Shown here: in pieces, positions 25,186-28,349 of the stretch | Layout of the letters: every line of letters starts with the position of its first letter | How positions within the stretch are numbered: the first letter of the stretch is position 1 | Assembly (NCBI GenBank): GCA_963605415.1 | Contig: CAVCUL010000021.1 | Coordinates: 1-28,349, forward strand | Length of the DNA: 28,349 bases | Direction: 5' to 3' | Source: CAG-217 sp963605415 | GTDB lineage: Bacteria > Bacillota > Clostridia > Oscillospirales > Acutalibacteraceae | The notes under the pieces: model-generated | Seen by the model: the letters and a program-made list of their open reading frames with translations, nothing else | Database searches by the model: none | Told to the model about the DNA's origin: nothing | Translations under genes and position numbers: made by a program

Positions 25186-25271
25186 AACGCTTTGCCGGTC
25201 TTTACAGTATGGAATATATGGGAATGGCAACGAACAGCAAAGAGGCTAAAAACTTAAACAAAACCGTATGA
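25107..25271 (+). pseudogene. C-terminal relic of an FMN reductase-like flavoprotein
   Basis: In a frame shifted from the hydrolase, the sequence reads AGRKLYFVFQGAAPEKWMLD, then a stretch with TMKRFAGLYSMEYMGMATN, and stops at 25269-25271. This resembles the end of NADPH-dependent FMN reductase/flavodoxin-family proteins. It has no start or N-terminal half. The join to the hydrolase lies near 25100-25110. Its TGA overlaps the ATG of the DUF4405 gene by ATGA, showing it was once the intact upstream partner. The family assignment is from memory of the motif only. Confidence 0.6.
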
Positions 25272-25945
25272 ATTCAAAAACAAAATTAAAACTAAAGCCG
25301 ATAATTGATGTTTTAATGACATTTGCTCTGCTTCTTTTGATGTCTTACGAACTTTTGGGCTCGACAGCACACGAGATCGTCGGTGTTGTTATGTTTATGC
25401 TTTTTGTCGTTCATCACGCACTCAATATAAATTGGGTAAAGCATTTAGCAAAAGGCAGGCAAACACCTATAAGAATTTTTCAAAATATTCTTGTCCTGCT
25501 TGTGCTTATATCATTTGTCGGCTCAATCGTCAGCGGTGTGGTTGTTTCAAGGCATTTATTCACTTTTTTGAATATAAAATCGACCTATGCGGCGAACAGA
25601 ATTCATATGCTATCGGCATATTGGGGCTTTGTATTCATATCACTCCACCTTGGACTTCATTTCAATATGATTTTGCTGATGATAAAAAAGGAAAAGCAAC
25701 TTTCACCAAAAGTGAAAACTGCTTTCAAAATAATATTAACACTCATTTTTACATACGGAATTTACGCATTTTTCAAACGAGATATCGCAAGTTATTTGTT
25801 TCTAAAAAATCAATTCTTCCTCCTCGGCGATAACGAACACCTACCGCTTTATCTCTTTGATTATATGTCAATAATGTTTTCCTTTGCAACATTGAGCCAC
25901 TTTGTTTCCTCAAGATTAAAGTCAAATACAAAAAGCGGGTCTTAG
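25268..25945 (+). CDS. DUF4405-family membrane protein, possible haem-binding
   Basis: A 225-residue membrane protein with about five helices (DVLMTFALLLLMSYELLG; VVMFMLFVVHHALNINWV; ILVLLVLISFVGSIVSGVVV; LSAYWGFVFISLHLGLHFN; IILTLIFTYGIYAFF). His residues lie in or next to helices (STAHEIVG, VVHHALN, NRIHML, LHLGLHFN), the layout of b-type cytochrome and ferric-reductase-like proteins. It could pass electrons to the exported flavodoxin, but that is inference. The ATG overlaps the stop of the FMN-reductase relic, and a terminator follows. Confidence 0.85.
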   Translation: MNSKTKLKLKPIIDVLMTFALLLLMSYELLGSTAHEIVGVVMFMLFVVHHALNINWVKHLAKGRQTPIRIFQNILVLLVLISFVGSIVSGVVVSRHLFTFLNIKSTYAANRIHMLSAYWGFVFISLHLGLHFNMILLMIKKEKQLSPKVKTAFKIILTLIFTYGIYAFFKRDIASYLFLKNQFFLLGDNEHLPLYLFDYMSIMFSFATLSHFVSSRLKSNTKSGS

Positions 25946-25967
25946 GGTGTCTCTAACGAGAAAATTA

Positions 25968-25987
25968 CCGTTTGGATAACCAAATGG
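25968..25987 (+). repeat. Short inverted repeat after the DUF4405 gene
   Basis: CCGTTTGG (25968-25975) and CCAAATGG (25980-25987) pair with one mismatch around a 4-base loop. There is no T-run. Confidence 0.35.
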
Positions 25988-26030
25988 TCTGCTTGCTAAG
26001 ATTATACATCCAAATTTCACAAACAAAATC

Positions 26031-26075
26031 AAGGCTCAACCTACGGGATTTTTCTCCGTAAGCTGTGCCTTTTTC
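26031..26075 (+). terminator. Terminator between the redox operon and tnpV
   Basis: AAGGC (26031-26035) pairs with GCCTT (26068-26072), and inside it TACGG (26043-26047) pairs with CCGTA (26057-26061); TTTTTC follows. It ends the plus-strand cargo operon and, being symmetrical, may also serve tnpV on the minus strand. Confidence 0.65.
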
Positions 26076-26425
26076 TTATTTATAGATCACTTGTTCATTA
26101 ACAATTTCTGTTGCTCGGTTACGGATATTATTCATTTTTTGTACCCACAACATCATATTTTCTGCTTTGAGTTTTTCTGTAACTTGCTCCTGCCCGACAA
26201 GTAATTTTACTGTCTGTTCAAATAAATTCTCTCCTTGTCGCTCGACATCAGCAAGGTAATCATAGAGCTTTTCACTTGTCAGAAGATTGTAATACCGCAC
26301 CTTATGGCTCTGTTTCAGATATTGTTTGTGGCGGTTCGCCCACACGCCGATATGTATTTCTCTCTGCTTCTTGGTTCTTATGCAAGGATAAGGTAATCGC
26401 CTTGCTGTTCATACTGCACATTCAT
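26076..26425 (-). pseudogene. tnpV: Frameshifted TnpV transposon protein
   Basis: TnpV is a small protein of unknown role carried by Tn4451-like and ICE elements. The last 89 residues are in frame from a GTG at 26345 (VWANRHKQYLKQSHK, SEKLYDYLADVERQ, then MMLWVQKMNNIRNRATEIVN). The normal N-terminus is in another frame: from ATG 26425 the reading is MNVQYEQQGDYLILA then a stop, and the match continues as CIRTKKQREIHIG one base over. A single missing base near 26385 explains this. The short form could still be translated from the GTG but has no evident ribosome site. Confidence 0.7.
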
Positions 26426-26509
26426 AATCAAACCTACAAAATTTATTGTAATCATATTGTAGCGTGATTTTAAGCAGATTGCGAATGTGCGGATTTTCAA
26501 AACGCAGAA

Positions 26510-26539
26510 AAGGCTCTGACCTTTTACAGTCAAAGCCTT
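26510..26539 (-). terminator. Inward-reading hairpin at the element's right end
   Basis: AAGGCTCTGAC (26510-26520) and GTCAAAGCCTT (26529-26539) pair with one internal mismatch. On the minus strand CCTTTTC follows, a short T-run. It would stop transcripts entering from the ABC exporter side. The rest of 26426-26636 holds no gene that I can see. Confidence 0.5.
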
Positions 26540-26593
26540 AATCGCCTCTTTACTATGCCCTATAAGGTTTTATTTATTGATTTTCAATTACTG

Positions 26594-26611
26594 CCTTATG
26601 TGACGTTAGCA
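26594..26611. repeat. Right imperfect terminal inverted repeat of the element
   Basis: CCTTATGTGACGTTAGCA is the partner of 19673-19690 (13 of 18 positions match when inverted). It ends 6 bases before the right split-terminator arm. Confidence 0.6.
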
Positions 26612-26617
26612 AAAAAA

Positions 26618-26630
26618 CCGTTCGCTTTTT
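26618..26630. repeat. Right arm of the split terminator-like inverted repeat
   Basis: CCGTTCGCTTTTT, exact reverse complement of 19655-19667. It lies 6 bases beyond the stop of the ABC exporter gene (26637-26639), on the side where that gene's transcripts would end. Confidence 0.8.
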
Positions 26631-26636
26631 CTATTC

Positions 26637-27173
26637 TTATTCGCTTTTGGCGTTCTTATATTTCTCCGCTTGCAGGCGGAACATATAGGCATAGGTGCCG
26701 TCCGCCGCCATCAGTTCGCTGTGCGAGCCGCTCTCAATGATCCGGCCCTGCTCCATCACATAAATTTTATCTGCCTGCACAGTGGTGGACAGCCGGTGAG
26801 AAATGAAGATCACCGTTTTGTCCTGGGCAGCCTCCAACATAGCCCGGTTCAGCTGGTACTCCGCCACCGGGTCCAGGTTGGCAGACGGCTCGTCCAGGAT
26901 CACAAAGGGGCAGTCCTTGTAAAACGCCCGGGCCACCGCCACCTTTTGGCTCTCGCCGCCGGAGAGCATCAGTCCGTCGTCGTCAAACTCCCGTAGCAGC
27001 TGGGTATCCACCCCTCGGGGCAGCGGCCGCTGAAAGCCGCTGTGGTCCAGCGCACGGCGCACTCGCTCCGGGTCAAACTGCGGGCTAAGGGCCACATTCT
27101 CCCCCACCCGGCAGGCAAACAGTTGGAAGTCCTGGAACACCGCCGCGAACCGATCCCGGTGGCCTTGCTCCAA
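26637..27173 (-). pseudogene. 5'-truncated ABC exporter, ATPase C-terminal part
   Basis: 178 residues covering the second half of an ABC ATPase of an MsbA-like exporter: Q-loop AAVFQDFQLFA, signature LSGGESQKVAVARAF, Walker B VILDEPSANLDP, H-loop ISHRLS and a Lys/Glu-rich tail ending KNAKSE. The Walker A and all membrane helices are missing, cut by AT-rich DNA at about 27173-27178. Composition matches the GC-rich chromosome. The gene is convergent with DUF4363, and the 6.95-kb element lies between them. It cannot work as a transporter. If the junction is an assembly error, the real gene continues elsewhere. Confidence 0.85.
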
Positions 27174-27175
27174 AC

Positions 27176-27637
27176 TCTGTTACTGCCGAGTCGATGTCAA
27201 AGGCTCTTGGCAGCAGGACTGTTATGAGCGGTTCTGTCAGTCGCAGTGTTAATGATCCTTCACAGTCACTTCAAATGATTGAACGACCTTTAATGACTGC
27301 CGATGAGCTTAAATCAATGCCCAAAGGACAATTTATTGTTATGAAAACAGGCGTTTATCCTATGAAGGTGAAATTGCAATTATTCTTCAAGTGGGGTATT
27401 AAATTTGAAGAAACATACGCTGTTAATGAACGAGGCAATCGTACAGTTAAGTATGCATCGTCAAAAAAACTAATAAGCAGTATACTTGAAAAATATCCGC
27501 ATACTTCAAATAAAGAAAATCGACCATATGCACCTCCCGGTGAATATAGTGAAAGTTCTGCACCGCCGGTTAGCGTTGCAATCTTGAACGCCGTTAAACA
27601 AGAACTTGATTTTCACTTGATATATCTTGATCGTTAA
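27176..27637 (+). pseudogene. C-terminal fragment of a VirD4/TraG-type coupling protein
   Basis: Type IV coupling proteins feed DNA to a conjugation pore. The frame reads SVTAESMSKALGSRTVMSG, then SLQMIERPLMTADELKSMPK and FIVMKTGVYPMKVKLQLFF, a pattern usual near the end of the T4CP of conjugative elements, followed by a low-complexity tail with PPGEYSESSAPP. The Walker A and B core is missing. The frame is open across the junction but upstream codons are the antisense of the ABC gene, so the start is not real. The last residues overlap the end of the opposite-strand gene by 44 bases, so its true end may lie near 27600. Confidence 0.8.
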
Positions 27638-28052
27638 CAACTGTTTGACTATTTGCACCATTTCTGTCAAAATTAGAGTTAGCTACCATTTCCATACTAT
27701 TGTTAAAACTTACTACTGCACCATTATCAAATGTTGATTCATATGTTATATCAGAATTGTACGAATCATCAACTTGATTGAAGCTATCAACATCATTAGA
27801 AGAAAAATTCATTGACTCAATAACTCTATTATTATCAATGTCTAATATGTAATCTTCTGTTAAAGGTATCTCCATAGTTAATTTACTGACAATGTCATTA
27901 TTCGTTGTCTTTAATTCACCCGATGATGATAAACTGTCATATAAACTTGTGTGCGTGTTAAGATTTTCTTCAGCAGATGCCGAAATGGGAATTGCCGATA
28001 TTAACATCATAATAGAAAAAAATAATGCTAAAGATTTTTTAATAATTTTCAT
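27594..28052 (-). CDS. Small secreted protein of unknown function
   Basis: I do not recognise this 152-residue protein. A signal peptide (MKIIKKSLALFFSIMMLISA, cleavage near ISASA) is followed by an acidic, Ser/Asn/Asp-rich stretch without Cys or known motifs. ATG 28052 has GGAGG 7 bases upstream. It is divergent from an ECF sigma factor gene, so it may be a target or partner of that sigma factor. The C-terminus runs into the VirD4 fragment, so it could be cut short. Confidence 0.7.
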   Translation of the reverse strand: MKIIKKSLALFFSIMMLISAIPISASAEENLNTHTSLYDSLSSSGELKTTNNDIVSKLTMEIPLTEDYILDIDNNRVIESMNFSSNDVDSFNQVDDSYNSDITYESTFDNGAVVSFNNSMEMVANSNFDRNGANSQTVVNDQDISSENQVLV

Positions 28053-28097
28053 TTGCGTTCCTCCAAATTTCATATAACTATCTTGTAATTAATAGCG

Positions 28098-28126
28098 TTT
28101 ATAATGTAAACACTTAACCATGTTAA
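28098..28126 (-). promoter_or_regulatory. Candidate promoter of the small secreted protein gene
   Basis: On the minus strand, TTAACA (28121-28126), a 17-base spacer and TATAAA (28098-28103), 46 bases before the start at 28052. The -35 touches the inverted repeat at 28125-28166. Confidence 0.45.
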
Positions 28127-28166
28127 AAAGTTGCAGTATAGATATAAAAAAATTTTGCAACTTTTT
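28125..28166. repeat. Perfect 11-bp inverted repeat between divergent genes
   Basis: AAAAAGTTGCA (28125-28135) and TGCAACTTTTT (28156-28166), 20-base loop. It has A- and T-tracts like a bidirectional terminator, but lies between divergent genes where an operator is also possible. Confidence 0.6.
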
Positions 28167-28207
28167 TTAGTCAATATGTGTTTCATTTATAGGAGGTGGT
28201 GAATTAT

Positions 28208-28349
28208 ATGTCCATAATAGAATTTGACAATCAACGTTTTGACGATTTATATCAAAAGTATGCTGGTATGATTTTTAGAACAGCATACAATTTTCTTTTG
28301 AATAAAGATGATGCTGAGGATATTGTTCAGGAGGTGTTTATCAAATATT
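28208..28349 (+). CDS. ECF-type RNA polymerase sigma factor, N-terminal part
   Basis: The first 47 residues only; the window ends inside the gene. MSIIEFDNQRFDDLYQKYAG, then RTAYNFLLNKDDAEDIVQEV is sigma-70 region 2, with the DAEDIVQEVF core-binding helix. AGGAGG lies 11 bases upstream of ATG 28208. Most such sigma factors are paired with an anti-sigma factor, which would be expected downstream, outside the window. Confidence 0.85.
   Translation, partial: MSIIEFDNQRFDDLYQKYAGMIFRTAYNFLLNKDDAEDIVQEVFIKY

Larger units (their letters stand above)
19668..26617. mobile_element. AT-rich 6.95-kb integrated element, degenerate, with redox cargo
   Basis: Base composition changes abruptly to AT-rich at 19668 and back to GC-rich at about 26637. 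The ends carry imperfect inverted repeats (19673-19690 and 26594-26611) inside the split-terminator arms. Mobile genes are a C-terminal serine-recombinase relic at the left and tnpV at the right, both damaged. Cargo: LysR regulator, flavodoxin/Fe-ADH fusion, aldo/keto reductase, flavodoxin lipoprotein, hydrolase relic and DUF4405 membrane protein. No complete recombinase remains, so it is probably immobile. Exact ends are uncertain by a few bases. Confidence 0.7.

Noticed and set aside
1..28349. CRISPR arrays, tRNA, rRNA or riboswitches
   Set aside because: No regularly spaced repeats, no cloverleaf or rRNA-like segments and no familiar riboswitch motif were seen by eye. A covariance-model search with tRNAscan-SE and Rfam would be decisive.

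Overview
The window reads as a chromosome segment of a Gram-positive, anaerobic, spore-forming member of the Clostridia, probably Oscillospirales/Ruminococcaceae-like. This is inferred from a complete gerA-gerB-gerC germination operon, a 2[4Fe-4S] ferredoxin, radical-SAM and Fe-ADH enzymes, consensus sigma-A promoters, and surface proteins with Lys-rich C-terminal repeats of a kind common in gut Clostridia. Nothing in the window fixes the species. Most of it (about 1-19650 and 26637-27173) is GC-rich. Two stretches (about 19668-26617 and 27176-28349) are clearly AT-rich and carry mobile-element debris.

Left part, all on the minus strand: a secreted GH25 lysozyme (81-1577) and a large secreted transglutaminase-like protein (1641-4700) share the same C-terminal module. 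An alpha/beta hydrolase follows. Then comes a housekeeping cluster matching the Bacillus darA-holB-ricT-trmN6-rsmI block. Here it has a ferredoxin gene inserted, lacks yaaR, yabA and yazA, and is extended by a PflX-type radical SAM gene and mscL with a zinc ribbon. Promoters and a terminator split it into darA-holB-ricT, the ferredoxin, and trmN6-rsmI-pflX-mscL.

Middle part: citrate synthase, an unknown eight-helix membrane protein and an AEC-family permease form a tight operon behind a near-perfect sigma-A promoter. The gerA-gerB-gerC operon is followed by a divergent DUF421-DUF4363 pair.

Right part: a 6.95-kb AT-rich element sits between the convergent DUF4363 gene and an ABC exporter gene. 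Its flanks, AAAAAGCGAACGG and CCGTTCGCTTTTT, would form one bidirectional terminator hairpin if the element were removed. Inside are a relic serine recombinase, a LysR regulator, a flavodoxin/Fe-alcohol dehydrogenase fusion, an aldo/keto reductase behind a MerR-type promoter, a flavodoxin lipoprotein, a hydrolase/FMN-reductase hybrid relic, a DUF4405 membrane protein and a frameshifted tnpV. The cargo looks like a carbonyl/quinone reduction module, but the element itself appears immobile and scarred by deletions. The ABC exporter is cut at its Q-loop region by a second AT-rich segment holding a VirD4-type coupling-protein fragment, a small secreted protein and the start of an ECF sigma factor. 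That junction may be a real rearrangement or an assembly join.

All calls come from reading the sequence by eye; no database search was run.
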